Shown: positions 41,773 to 50,343, counted from the first letter of the stretch. The stretch is DNA of 64,000 nucleotides from Brevibacillus fortis (GCF_003013395.1 NZ_PXZM01000029.1:62001-126000); one strand, 5' to 3'. The notes: a model not told the origin generated them from the letters alone. A program made the numbers and translations.

Positions 41773-43245
41773 GTGAGACAAATGAAAACTCCTTTGTTCA
41801 GCGGGTTGTTGGAGCACGCCAACCGGAACCCGATTCAATTTCACATTCCGGGCCATAAGAAGGGTATGGGTATGCATCCGGCATTTCGCGAGTTCATCGG
41901 GGACAACGCTCTTTCGATAGACCTCATCAACATTGCGCCATTGGATGACTTGCATCACCCGAAGGCCATGATTAAAGAAGCACAAGATTTGGCAGCCGAG
42001 GCATTCGGCGCTGACTATACATTTTTTTCCGTTCAAGGTACAAGTGGTGCCATCATGGCGATGATCATGGCGACCTGCAGTCCTGGCGACAAAATTATCG
42101 TACCGCGTAACGTACACAAATCGATTATGTCGGCGATTATTTTCGCTGGAGCAATCCCAATCTTTATTCACCCTTCAATGGACGAGCGTCTGGGTATTTC
42201 TCACGGGATCACTGTGAAGGCCGTGCAAAAAGCACTGGAAGCACATCCTGATGCTGCTGCCTTGTTGGTGATTAACCCAACGTACTTCGGTATTGCGGGT
42301 GACCTGCGTGAGATCGTGCGGGCTGCGCATAACTATGAAATTCCTGTACTGGTAGACGAAGCACATGGTGTGCATATTCATTTTCATGAGGAACTGCCGA
42401 TTTCAGCCATGCAAGCAGGTGCGGACATGGCAGCGACCAGTGTACACAAGCTGGGTGGCTCTTTGACTCAAACGTCGATCTTGAATGTACGGGAAGGCCT
42501 CGTCGATGTCGATCGGGTTAAAACTGTAATGAGTATGCTCACGACGACCTCGACTTCTTACATCTTCCTAGCATCGTTGGACATGGCGCGTCAGCATTTG
42601 GCCCTCAACGGGAAAATGCTCGCGGATCAAGCGATGGAACTGGCAGCAAAAGCACGCGATATGATTAACGAAATCCCGCGCATCTACTGCGTTGGCAAGG
42701 AGATTCTTGGAAAGCCTGCGACTTTTGCAATGGATCCAACCAAGCTCCTCATCCACGTACGCGATCTCGGAATCACTGGATGGGAAGTCGAGAACTGGCT
42801 GCGTGACAAGTACAACATTGAAGTAGAGATGAGCGATCTGTACAATATCCTCTGCTTCGTTACTGCGGGAGATACGGAAGAGTCTATCCGTACGTTGGTT
42901 AATGGCTTGCGTGATCTGTCCGTTGAATTTTCGCACGTACAAGCAGAAGAGAAGCCTACTATCTCACTGCCGAACATCCCTGTGCTGTCCACCACCCCTC
43001 GTGAAGCATTTTATGCAGAAACTGAGACAATTCCGTTGACGGAAGCTGCAGGTCGGGTCATCACTGAATTCATCATGGTGTATCCTCCAGGCATCCCGAT
43101 TTTCCTGCCTGGCGAGGTAATCACCGAAGAAAATATCGCGTACATTCAGGAAAACATTCGAGTCGGGTTACCTGTACAGGGCCCTGAAGATGAGACACTA
43201 AAAACGATCAAAGTCGTAAAAAGACAAACCGCTATTTCTGGCTAG
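41773..43245 (+). CDS. speA: Arginine decarboxylase (biosynthetic, SpeA-type)
   Basis: 490 residues, aspartate-aminotransferase-fold (class III Orn/Lys/Arg decarboxylase), very close to B. subtilis SpeA. QFHIPGHKKGMGM (~22-34), the FFSVQGTSGAIMAM block (~84-97), VLVDEAHGVHIHFH (~192-205) and the PLP lysine K226 in TSVHKLGGS are present. It makes agmatine for putrescine/spermidine synthesis. The start is GTG 41773 with GTGAGGCGA upstream; no usable ATG. It stands alone here; speD is 5 kb upstream on the other strand. Confidence 0.93.
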   Translation: MRQMKTPLFSGLLEHANRNPIQFHIPGHKKGMGMHPAFREFIGDNALSIDLINIAPLDDLHHPKAMIKEAQDLAAEAFGADYTFFSVQGTSGAIMAMIMATCSPGDKIIVPRNVHKSIMSAIIFAGAIPIFIHPSMDERLGISHGITVKAVQKALEAHPDAAALLVINPTYFGIAGDLREIVRAAHNYEIPVLVDEAHGVHIHFHEELPISAMQAGADMAATSVHKLGGSLTQTSILNVREGLVDVDRVKTVMSMLTTTSTSYIFLASLDMARQHLALNGKMLADQAMELAAKARDMINEIPRIYCVGKEILGKPATFAMDPTKLLIHVRDLGITGWEVENWLRDKYNIEVEMSDLYNILCFVTAGDTEESIRTLVNGLRDLSVEFSHVQAEEKPTISLPNIPVLSTTPREAFYAETETIPLTEAAGRVITEFIMVYPPGIPIFLPGEVITEENIAYIQENIRVGLPVQGPEDETLKTIKVVKRQTAISG

Positions 43246-43264
43246 GCGATCCAAAACGAAAAAC

Positions 43265-43297
43265 GGCTGCCTCTTTCACGAGAGAGCAGCTTTTTTT
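43265..43297 (+). terminator. Terminator of speA
   Basis: GGCTGC.TCT, loop, AGA.GCAGC followed by TTTTTTTATTTTTT. Confidence 0.92.
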
Positions 43298-43365
43298 ATT
43301 TTTTATGCAAACATTTTAAGATAAGATGGGGATAGGAAAAATCAGGAAAGGCGGGCGATGCTGCC

Positions 43366-45303
43366 ATGCCAGACTGGTCGTATCAAACAATGTTTCGGCC
43401 ACTTCTCTTTCTCATGCCACCCGAACGGGCCCGGTCTATTACCTTGCAGGCAATCGGCGCTTTGGCAAAAATTCCGGGTGGTTCGCTCATCATTGAATGG
43501 ATGGGACATATGGAGCCTCCTTCACAGCTCTCCAAAACAATTGGGCCTGTCACGTTCCCTACTCCAGTCGGGCTGGGTGCTGGATTGGACCCAGAATGCA
43601 TCGCGATCCAGGCTCTGTCCAAATTCGGCTTCGGATACCTAGAGCTAGGACCTGTGTCCAAAGAACCGATTGATTCCCACGGCACCGTTCAACGTGACAT
43701 TGCCGCGATGAATATCCACTATTCCAGCCCTCTGGTAAATAATGGGATGTATACCCTTCAGAGGCGCTTGGAGGGGTCTTCTGGCATCAAAATTCCTATC
43801 GGAGTCAGATTGGCCTGCCGACCAGAAGCCAGCCTGAGAGAAGCCACAGAAGAGCGTCAGGAGCTGATCGACAAACTGGAGCGTTTTTGTTCGTTTTTCA
43901 CGATTGATACGCGGGCGAACAGTGGACAGTCAGGATGGAGTCAGCCAGAATGGAAGGAACATTTTTGCAGTTTGCGTAGCCAAACGGATCTGCCACTCTT
44001 GCTGGCGCTCCCTCCTAGCCTTACAGAAGCGGAAGCACTCCCGATTTTTATTTCGGCAAAAGAAGCAGGACTCAACGGTCTAGTTGTCGCTGGAGGTATG
44101 ATTCAGGAAGATTCACTATGTGCGAACAACTCTGTTTACATCACAGGGAGGAGTTCACACGAGCAAGCCGTCAAATTTGTCTCTTGGGCACGGGAACAGT
44201 GGTCAGATGCCCTTATCATTGGATCAGGTGGCATTCTGGAGCCACAAGATGCTCTGACCCTTCTTGCAGCGGGTGCCAATTTTGTACAGTTGCACAGCGG
44301 CTTGGTCTATTCGGGCCCCGGCTTGCCAAAACGAATCAACGAAGCCATCTTGCAAACACAACCAGACGCTGAGCATCCTCAAGAAAAACGGCCTGCTTTT
44401 TTATTTCCTTCTTGGATATGGGGAATCATGTTGGGCGTAGGAATGATCATCGGTGGGGCACTTGCTTGGCTGGTCGCCGCAACAACAGTCATCCTCCCCT
44501 ACGACGAACGCTTTCTCGGGATGTCAGCCGAACAGCTTGAGATCTTAAATCCACAGGTCCTTTCTTTTATGTCACACGATCGGATTAGCCTTGCTGGAAC
44601 GATGATATCCATAGGAATTTTGTATAGCCAACTGGCTTACCATGGCCTTCGCAAAGACATTCACTGGACGCGGACCATCTTGCTCGTCTCTGGTGCTGTT
44701 GGATTTTCCAGCTTCTTTTTAGTTATTGGATACGGGTACTTCGATTACTTGCACGCTGTTTTAGCAATCATGTTGTTTCCCTTGTTTTTGCTCGCATTAC
44801 GAACACCTGCAACCGTTCATTTAACTCGCCTACCGCCACAGCTTCACAACGATCGGGATTGGCGAATGGCTCTATGGGGACAACTGCTCTTTGTCATCAT
44901 CGGATTCGGTTTGACAGGGGCTGGTCTTATCATTTCGATTATCGGCGTCACAGGTGTCTTCGTTCCTTCCGATCTCGTCTTTCTCTGTGTGTCTGCCGAT
45001 ACTTTGCAGTCTTACAATGAGCGATTAATTCCGGTCATCGCTCATGACCGCGCTGGCTTTGGCGGAGCATTAGTTTCGAATGGCCTGGCCGTCTTGCTGA
45101 TTAGTCTTTGGGGGATCAGGCGAGGAGAAGCATGGATTTGGTGGACATTGTTTTTAGCAGGCATTCCAGGCTTTGTTTCTGGCATAGGCATACATTTCAC
45201 CGTAGGGTACGTCGATTTTATACATCTCCTGCCTGCTTATGTCGCAGTCATTTTGTTTCTCGTAGCACTCGTACTTTTGAAGCCTTATTTATGCCGGACA
45301 TAA
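43366..45303 (+). CDS. DHODH-like domain fused to duplicated membrane domain
   Basis: 645 residues. Residues ~1-330 resemble class 2 dihydroorotate dehydrogenase: TFPTPVGLGAGLDPE (~62-76) and the phosphate site GSGGILEPQDALTLLAAGA...GLVYSGPG (~285-320). But the FMN-contacting Lys (FDKN in PyrD) is replaced by DPE, and the catalytic-Ser motif (SSPNTPG) reads DTRANSGQSG. From ~350 on there are about eight hydrophobic helices. These form two repeats sharing FL..SA..L...N........HDR....G...S.G, with HDR near residues 404 and 560. It is likely FMN-binding or degenerate, membrane-bound, and not PyrD. The function is unknown. ATG 43366. Confidence 0.75.
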   Translation: MPDWSYQTMFRPLLFLMPPERARSITLQAIGALAKIPGGSLIIEWMGHMEPPSQLSKTIGPVTFPTPVGLGAGLDPECIAIQALSKFGFGYLELGPVSKEPIDSHGTVQRDIAAMNIHYSSPLVNNGMYTLQRRLEGSSGIKIPIGVRLACRPEASLREATEERQELIDKLERFCSFFTIDTRANSGQSGWSQPEWKEHFCSLRSQTDLPLLLALPPSLTEAEALPIFISAKEAGLNGLVVAGGMIQEDSLCANNSVYITGRSSHEQAVKFVSWAREQWSDALIIGSGGILEPQDALTLLAAGANFVQLHSGLVYSGPGLPKRINEAILQTQPDAEHPQEKRPAFLFPSWIWGIMLGVGMIIGGALAWLVAATTVILPYDERFLGMSAEQLEILNPQVLSFMSHDRISLAGTMISIGILYSQLAYHGLRKDIHWTRTILLVSGAVGFSSFFLVIGYGYFDYLHAVLAIMLFPLFLLALRTPATVHLTRLPPQLHNDRDWRMALWGQLLFVIIGFGLTGAGLIISIIGVTGVFVPSDLVFLCVSADTLQSYNERLIPVIAHDRAGFGGALVSNGLAVLLISLWGIRRGEAWIWWTLFLAGIPGFVSGIGIHFTVGYVDFIHLLPAYVAVILFLVALVLLKPYLCRT

Positions 45304-45306
45304 AAG

Positions 45307-45340
45307 AAAACAGACGAAAGAATTCCTTTCGTCTGTTTTT
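45307..45340. terminator. Bidirectional terminator
   Basis: AAAACAGACGAAAG, short loop, CTTTCGTCTGTTTTT, between the fusion gene (+) and the beta-propeller gene (-). Confidence 0.92.
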
Positions 45341-45372
45341 CTCTAGCGAAGCCTGACTCTATTTATTCAGAA

Positions 45373-47274
45373 TCAGTCCTTGTCTTTTTCATCATCGTCA
45401 TCGTCGTCTTCGTCGTCACCCGGAGCGAAAGCCAACGTGTAAACGTAAGGCTCTTTGTCACGATCATCTATCCAGACAATGCGATTTCCACCCATGCGCG
45501 GTTTTTCCATTTCCGCATCATCATCCCACTCGATATCGCTAAATGACCCCTCTTCGAAATCATACAGCTCATAGTAGGACTGCTTGCCTTTCCCGGACAG
45601 TCGATTGTCTTCGAACAAAATCATATTTCGTGAAGCCTGTGGATTTTTCTGGTCACCGTCCGTATAGCGCAGCAACGGATTGACTTTTTGACGGTCGATG
45701 TTGTAATAATACAAATCCCAACCTGTTTTGGAATTGCCAGTATCTTCGCTCCAAACCACGAAATCATCGCCAAGCTCTGCTTTCTCGACTTTTACGTTAC
45801 TACGAATTTCTCTCTCTTTATCATCTTCGATATCGTAGAGAACGATCGTTGCTTTCTTTTTACCTTCTTCGACTACCCAGGTCGCATAGTTTTGATAAAT
45901 ATCAACGCTTAGCGGTTCACTTTTCAGCCTTGATACCTCCGTATGCTTTCCAGTGGACAGATTTGTGATGATCACTTCTGCTCTGCGATCGACATTGACC
46001 CACAATAGGCGCTCTCCGTCGATTTCATAGAACTTCTCACTCGGCTTTTGATCATCATCTTCGTTTGTAATCTGCGTTTGGACGCCTTTCCGAATGTCGT
46101 AGGAGAAGAGTGCGTCTTCCCGCTGATCATACCAGACAACATAACGAGAACTTACGACAGGGCGAGCTGCATCGTGATCTGGGTCGCTGATGGATTTGCT
46201 CGTTCCTTTTACCATATCGTAAAGAACGATGGAATTGTTATTCTTAGACTTTGATGCATAAGCGATATAACGATCGTGACCACTCGGATCAATAGGATCG
46301 CCACCTACACTCCCCAGCGGAACTTGCTTTTTCTCGTCCAGATCATACAGGTGAAGCTGGAGCCTTTTATTACTGTCCTTCTTGGCATACAATACATAGT
46401 CGCCATAAATTTTCGGCCCTACATTTCCATAAAGGTTGGAATCAAGTTTCTTTTTGGACGATTTATCAACGGTGCGATAGGTCAGATTATTATTTTCAGA
46501 ATACACATAATCGTCTTTGTACATATGTACAAATTCTTTGTCACTCGAACCGTTCGTCAATTCTTTATTTCTGCCATTGCTGATGGTATACACATAGATC
46601 TGGTTGTGGGAGCGATTCTCGTACAAAATTTTATTGGAGGAGATGGTAGGACGCCCTTGCTCGCCTTTTTGGACTACAGCCGGCTTTTCTTCTCTGGCTT
46701 TGATATCGTAATAATAAATATCGCCGTTGCCATCACGCTCATCTTCCCATGCGACATACGCATCGCTTACCACTGGATTGCTTGCTTTTCCACTCGCAGA
46801 TACGATCTCTGTATCTCCTGTGGAAATTTTGTGCAGATAAACGTCCCCGTTATCTGTCCAGACAACGTTTTTATCCCCGATCTCCACTCCATCGACAGAT
46901 GCTGAGCCGTCTGACAAACGGGTTTCTTTTTGCTTCGCGATGTCGTACAAGTAGACGTTCGAACCTCCATCACGGGAGTCGATCCACACGACGTACTCAC
47001 CATCGACTTTTGGATTCGTCTTTTCAGATTCCTTGTCGCCAATTTGAGTTTGCGTACCTTTATCGAGATTGTAAAGGGTTACGGTTTCTTCCCCTTCAAC
47101 CATCCATACGGCATATTTTTTGGAAATGTCATAACCAGCTCCGGAAATTTCAGGCTTGCTTGCGTCGATTTTTTCTTCATCACCAATACTGTAGGCAAGC
47201 GCCGGTGTCCCGCTCCACAGAGATGTGACCAAAAGTGCAGCGGCCAGCATTCCCTGCATCGGTTTTCGCTTCAT
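45373..47274 (-). CDS. Secreted TolB-like beta-propeller protein with acidic tail
   Basis: 633 residues. A signal peptide (~1-28, ends PALA) is followed by a chain of roughly ten short repeats of about 45 residues. Their recurring phrases include YVVWIDSRDGGSNVYLYDI, NVVWTDNGDVYLHKI, YVAWEDERDGNGDIYYYDI, YVVWYDQRE and IVWIDDRDKEPYVYTL. These are beta-propeller blades of the TolB/PD40 type. The C-terminus is an uninterrupted acidic run (GDDEDDDDDDEKDKD). Secreted; no enzyme motif or anchor seen, so probably a binding scaffold. ATG 47274 follows AAGGAGGAA. The SR1-like RNA lies just upstream on the same strand. Confidence 0.8.
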   Translation of the reverse strand: MKRKPMQGMLAAALLVTSLWSGTPALAYSIGDEEKIDASKPEISGAGYDISKKYAVWMVEGEETVTLYNLDKGTQTQIGDKESEKTNPKVDGEYVVWIDSRDGGSNVYLYDIAKQKETRLSDGSASVDGVEIGDKNVVWTDNGDVYLHKISTGDTEIVSASGKASNPVVSDAYVAWEDERDGNGDIYYYDIKAREEKPAVVQKGEQGRPTISSNKILYENRSHNQIYVYTISNGRNKELTNGSSDKEFVHMYKDDYVYSENNNLTYRTVDKSSKKKLDSNLYGNVGPKIYGDYVLYAKKDSNKRLQLHLYDLDEKKQVPLGSVGGDPIDPSGHDRYIAYASKSKNNNSIVLYDMVKGTSKSISDPDHDAARPVVSSRYVVWYDQREDALFSYDIRKGVQTQITNEDDDQKPSEKFYEIDGERLLWVNVDRRAEVIITNLSTGKHTEVSRLKSEPLSVDIYQNYATWVVEEGKKKATIVLYDIEDDKEREIRSNVKVEKAELGDDFVVWSEDTGNSKTGWDLYYYNIDRQKVNPLLRYTDGDQKNPQASRNMILFEDNRLSGKGKQSYYELYDFEEGSFSDIEWDDDAEMEKPRMGGNRIVWIDDRDKEPYVYTLAFAPGDDEDDDDDDEKDKD

Positions 47275-47341
47275 GAAACAATTCCTCCTTTTGCAACGAT
47301 TTTCACACTTCTCCATTATCCTCCATACGGAAAAGGTTGTC

Positions 47342-47371
47342 AAAAAAAACAGGCCTCGACATGGGCCTGTT
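47342..47371 (-). terminator. Terminator of the SR1-like RNA
   Basis: Minus strand AACAGGCC, loop, GGCCTGTT followed by TTTTTTTG, 11 bp past the SR1P stop codon. Confidence 0.92.
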
Positions 47372-47559
47372 GACTATTTTTTTATTCTTTTTCCTGTCTT
47401 TCACCAGGTCGGCAGTCACAGTTGCATACCGCATAAAGCGTTTTCACTGAATTACATTCAAAATGCTCGATGATGGTTCCGCAAGTCTGACATACGATAG
47501 TTCCCATCTATGTCCCCTCCGCATTCAATTGATTCACATATCCCTACAAATATTATGTT
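47345..47559 (-). ncRNA. SR1-like dual-function small RNA
   Basis: A self-contained transcript of about 215 nt is predicted. The promoter is at 47566-47595, the start near 47559, the SR1P ORF is in the middle, and a strong terminator ends near 47345. B. subtilis SR1 is ~205 nt, encodes SR1P and also base-pairs with ahrC mRNA. Only the peptide and transcript architecture are visible; base-pairing targets are not predicted. Confidence 0.65.
47382..47507 (-). CDS. sr1P: SR1P-like GapA-binding peptide
   Basis: 41 residues. It starts MGTIVCQTCGTIIEHFE, which is the SR1P signature (C6 and C9 as a CxxC pair, E14-H-F). It has further cysteines at 18, 28, 30 and 32 where a second zinc-ribbon-like pair is expected. 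SR1P binds glyceraldehyde-3-phosphate dehydrogenase GapA and promotes its association with RNase J1. ATG 47507 follows GGAGGGGACATAG. It is the only ORF in the small transcript. Cys placement after residue 20 differs from Bacillus, so functional equivalence is inferred. Confidence 0.85.
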   Translation of the reverse strand: MGTIVCQTCGTIIEHFECNSVKTLYAVCNCDCRPGERQEKE

Positions 47560-47565
47560 ACATTC

Positions 47566-47595
47566 ATATTAATATGCCACCACATTCGGAGTCAA
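47566..47595 (-). promoter_or_regulatory. Promoter of the SR1-like RNA
   Basis: Minus strand TTGACT, 18 bp, TAATAT. Confidence 0.6.
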
Positions 47596-47625
47596 GATGC
47601 ATTTGATGATAATTAGTATGTCACA

Positions 47626-48423
47626 TTAAGCTGGAATATTGTCATTCAACCATTTCACCATTTCTTGCAAAACTTCTTCCTTTTCCGGTTCATTCAAAAT
47701 CTCGTGCCGCAAGCCTGGGAATCGTTGAAACGTTTGTCTGTCTGGAAGGCCCGCTGTAAACTGCTCGACTGCATCCGCATCAACCAATGTATCTCCACCA
47801 GCCTGCAAAACAAGGACTGGATGTTTGATTCGACTTCTTTCTTCCCACGCCTTTTCCATAGAGCGGTTCAATTCTGTGAACCATCTGACACTTACCTTGG
47901 AATAATTGAGCGGATCGTTCTGATAAGCAGCCTGAACAGCTTCATCACGCGATATCATATCGGGAGTTATTCCATTCGGCATGACGAGTGTTGGCCAGAC
48001 CCGATCGAGAAACTGTGCCAATTGCTCCTTCCACGCCGGTACAGTTAGTTTTAGTTTCAAGCATGGCGATGTGAGAATCAGCCCTGCCAGCTCTTTACTC
48101 TGCTCATCTGTCTGAATAAAGCGAGTCGCGATGAGACCTCCCAGACTATGCCCCATTAAAAATACCGGCTTCTCTCCTGACGCATCTGCTAGAGCGGTAC
48201 TCGTCCACTCGCGCACGCGGGACAAATAGTCTTCGAATGATTGAATATGACCCCGCCTCCCAGGAGAGCGCCCCCATCCCGGCAAATCTTCCGCATATAC
48301 GTCCCAGCCTGCCTGATTGAAATAACCTGCTACATGCTCATAACGCCCATGATGCTCTCCCGTTCCATGGACGAGAACAATTGCTCCCCGAGAGGCTTTG
48401 GCCGACCATTTATGTACACCCAT
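47626..48423 (-). CDS. Alpha/beta hydrolase (monoacylglycerol lipase-like)
   Basis: 265 residues. Oxyanion/HG motif VLVHGTGEHHGRYEHVA (~17-33), nucleophile elbow GHSLGG (~92-97), late Asp in QAGGDTLVDADAV (~207-219) and catalytic His in GLRHEILNE (~237-245). The HG.GEH.GRY pattern is typical of monoacylglycerol lipase/lysophospholipase L2-type hydrolases. Cytosolic. ATG 48423 and GTG 48429 both fit AGGAGG; I use the ATG. Confidence 0.85.
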   Translation of the reverse strand: MGVHKWSAKASRGAIVLVHGTGEHHGRYEHVAGYFNQAGWDVYAEDLPGWGRSPGRRGHIQSFEDYLSRVREWTSTALADASGEKPVFLMGHSLGGLIATRFIQTDEQSKELAGLILTSPCLKLKLTVPAWKEQLAQFLDRVWPTLVMPNGITPDMISRDEAVQAAYQNDPLNYSKVSVRWFTELNRSMEKAWEERSRIKHPVLVLQAGGDTLVDADAVEQFTAGLPDRQTFQRFPGLRHEILNEPEKEEVLQEMVKWLNDNIPA

Positions 48424-48465
48424 CCTCACTGTTCCTCCTACTGCCTGATTTCTTTCGATTATACT

Positions 48466-48489
48466 AAAAAACGGATAAGACCGTTTTTT
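48466..48489. terminator. Hairpin with T tract
   Basis: AAAAAACGG, six-base loop, CCGTTTTTT. It lies upstream of the hydrolase gene, on the far side of the DUF3055 terminator. It could act in either direction. Confidence 0.7.
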
Positions 48490-48500
48490 ACCGAAAAACC

Positions 48501-48532
48501 AAAACGAGCAGAAGATAAACTTCTGCTCGTTA
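48501..48532 (-). terminator. Terminator of the DUF3055 gene
   Basis: AACGAGCAGAAG, five-base loop, CTTCTGCTCGTT: a perfect 12-bp stem, then TTGGTTTTTC on the minus strand. Confidence 0.85.
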
Positions 48533-48533
48533 C

Positions 48534-48833
48534 CTAATACTGATTTTCTTCAAATGGAATGGTCGGTAAATGCTCCTGGAAAAATTCAGCAAGCGCGACT
48601 GCCTCGTTCTCTGAATCCAGCCTGAAAATTTTTTGCAGGTATCCTGGATTCACCGCATCCTCTGAACTGAGAAGAGTCGATTGCCCTGTTTGCATACAGA
48701 TCACCAACGGCTTCCCATAAAACTTGTGTGTGAATACCATGCCAAAGTCGTAACGAGTTCCCTCTGAGATAAAACCAAGGAAACGTACATTAGCGTTCTC
48801 CGAAACGTCGTATAAGTGGTCGTAGTGCTCCAT
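48534..48833 (-). CDS. DUF3055-type small cytosolic protein
   Basis: 99 residues, soluble. YDHLYDVSENANVRFLGF near the N-terminus and FGMVFTHKFYGKPLVICMQTG (~31-51) fit the DUF3055 family of Bacillales/Staphylococci as I recall it. Function is unknown. ATG 48833 follows GGAGGGATTGCTG. Confidence 0.7.
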   Translation of the reverse strand: MEHYDHLYDVSENANVRFLGFISEGTRYDFGMVFTHKFYGKPLVICMQTGQSTLLSSEDAVNPGYLQKIFRLDSENEAVALAEFFQEHLPTIPFEENQY

Positions 48834-48911
48834 CAGCAATCCCTCCTCAACAGTATTTTGGCATCCGAATTTCGTGGAAAATTCGGATTATTAACTAGTA
48901 TAAGCGAAAAA

Positions 48912-49460
48912 TCACGATTTTGCCACCCAAATAGCATCATTTACCAGACGCGTCGGGTTAATAACCCTGTCTTCTCCTTCTTGAATCCATCTCACTTTTT
49001 CTGCACCATGCAACGATTGCGCGACAAAGGAAAGACATTCAAAGAACAGTTCAACTACTGCTGTACTGTATCGTTCCTCCATTTTCTCCAATGCATACGT
49101 CAATCTAAAAATATCTGGTACACTTCTTCGACTGGCTTCCAATACTTCTTTTCCTTTTTCCGTCGGGTATACGTGAACCACGCGTCCATCCAACTCCGAC
49201 TTCTCAATGGTCACCATGCCTTTCTCCATTAATTTCTTGATATGAATGACAATCGATGAGGGATGCCAGAAGGTCCAATCTGCAATTTGCGTGACGCGTA
49301 CACCTTCATAACAGTAGATGATCCAGAGAATGTTTAACTGCACGGAGGAATCCAATTCGGCTTCCTTCGCTGCCCGCTCCCAGTCTTCTTTGTTCACCAC
49401 ATCGATGGCGCGCATGGTGTTTAAAGCTTCGAATACGTGTCTAATTGAGGCCTCCTGCAT
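48912..49460 (-). CDS. MarR-family regulator, Hpr/ScoC-like
   Basis: 182 residues, winged helix. SSVQLNILWIIYCYEGVRVTQIADWTFWHPSSIVIHIKKL is the MarR DNA-binding core (given as span, residues ~38-77). The wing LDGRVVHVYPTEKG (~89-102) carries the conserved DxR. Unusually long helices and VRVTQIADWTFWHPSSI resemble Hpr (ScoC), a repressor of extracellular proteases and sporulation genes in Bacillus. ATG 49460 has GGAGGAATATACGC. Targets unknown here. Confidence 0.82.
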   Translation of the reverse strand: MQEASIRHVFEALNTMRAIDVVNKEDWERAAKEAELDSSVQLNILWIIYCYEGVRVTQIADWTFWHPSSIVIHIKKLMEKGMVTIEKSELDGRVVHVYPTEKGKEVLEASRRSVPDIFRLTYALEKMEERYSTAVVELFFECLSFVAQSLHGAEKVRWIQEGEDRVINPTRLVNDAIWVAKS

Positions 49461-49573
49461 GCGTATATTCCTCCATGATCCTTTATCGTTCATCTAACGG
49501 CTATATAAATATGATATATATTTTACACTTTTCAGAAAAAACGCGCAATTGTTTTCCGTCGCCAACTGCCTCA

Positions 49574-49603
49574 TTGCCAAAGAGTGGAAGACAATGCTAC
49601 ACT
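49574..49603 (+). promoter_or_regulatory. SigA promoter of the DUF1885 gene
   Basis: TTGCCA, 18 bp, TACACT. Confidence 0.6.
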
Positions 49604-49641
49604 AAACGCACAGAATACCGGTACTAGGAGTGAGTGCAGTC

Positions 49642-50070
49642 GTGAAACTTCAATCGGCCTACATCTATTTCGTTGATGGTTCTACCGCAGCATCTGTAAG
49701 TATTGACGACGTGAAAGCCAAGTTTACGCGATACGTTGACATGACCACAAAAACAGGAAAGCAGTTGGGCTGGACCTATGCTGACGCCGCTTTCCCTTAC
49801 ACCTTAGAAGAACGCTCTGAAGGAAAGGACTCGTGGTTCCTTCTCAAAGGCAAAGACCCAAACATGTACAAAGCCATCGTTGTGGGAGTCGGGAGCAAAA
49901 ATGAAAACGGTTCCGAGAAGCACTACATACAAGTGTCCCTTCCTGAATCAGCGACGCACGGCGATAAAAACAAGGCAAATGAGTACTGTCGATACTTGGC
50001 ACGCGATTATAAAGGAGAGCTCCACCTCTTCAACAAGCGTATTCAATACTTCCAGCCTCGAAAGCCATAA
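49642..50070 (+). CDS. DUF1885-type cytosolic protein
   Basis: 142 residues, alpha/beta, no signal. The start KLQSAYIYFVDGSTAASVSIDDVK and the length fit DUF1885 (a Geobacillus structure of unknown function). GTG 49642 is preferred; GTG 49630 is the longer alternative, and the ribosome site TAGGAGTGAG lies between them. A terminator follows at 50083. Confidence 0.65.
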   Translation: MKLQSAYIYFVDGSTAASVSIDDVKAKFTRYVDMTTKTGKQLGWTYADAAFPYTLEERSEGKDSWFLLKGKDPNMYKAIVVGVGSKNENGSEKHYIQVSLPESATHGDKNKANEYCRYLARDYKGELHLFNKRIQYFQPRKP

Positions 50071-50082
50071 TGCAAAAACGTT

Positions 50083-50112
50083 AAAACAGTCGAGAAATAT
50101 CGGCTGTTTTTT
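50083..50112 (+). terminator. Terminator of the DUF1885 gene
   Basis: AAAACAG.CGA, loop, TCG.CTGTTTTTTCC. Confidence 0.85.
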
Positions 50113-50116
50113 CCTG

Positions 50117-50290
50117 TTCAGGTCGAAAACGGAACGACGGTCACACGTACTTCCCAGTTCCGTGCTTATGCTTGCTGACCTCGCCTATTTGGCTAAAAAA
50201 ATTAGACGAGCCCATGCCAGTATGGGCTGTTTTAGCGGTTGCCCTGCGCCTGCTGGACAAACAGCGAGAGAAGCCATGAGTGCATGAATA
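50117..50290. repeat. Inverted-repeat-rich gene-free element
   Basis: This 174-bp stretch of a 320-bp gap has nested dyads: AGGTC (50120-50124)/GACCT (50177-50181), CGGAAC (50130-50135)/GTTCCG (50157-50162) and AGCCCAT (50209-50215)/ATGGGCT (50222-50228). A 17-codon minus ORF (50285 to 50232) ends just before the last hairpin, which is followed on that strand by TTTTTTT. No ribosome site. It could be a dispersed intergenic element, a small RNA, or simple decay. Confidence 0.4.
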
Positions 50291-50299
50291 AAAATCAAA

Positions 50300-50343
50300 A
50301 GCCCCATTGCCACAAACATATCTCGTGGGTAATGGGGCTGTTT
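50300..50343 (-). terminator. Terminator of the DUF4912-like gene
   Basis: AGCCCCATT.CCAC, loop, GTGG..AATGGGGCT, then TTTTGATTTTTATT on the minus strand. Confidence 0.85.

Noticed and set aside
43358-43642. Short ORF starting at 43358
   Set aside because: Out of frame with, and overlapping, the much longer DHODH-like gene; weaker coding content.
46276-46905. 209-codon plus-strand frame
   Set aside because: Antisense to the beta-propeller repeats; hydrophobic appearance comes from mirrored Asp/Tyr codons.
50232-50285. 17-codon minus-strand ORF as a leader peptide gene
   Set aside because: No ribosome site and no downstream gene on that strand to attenuate; kept only as part of the element finding.
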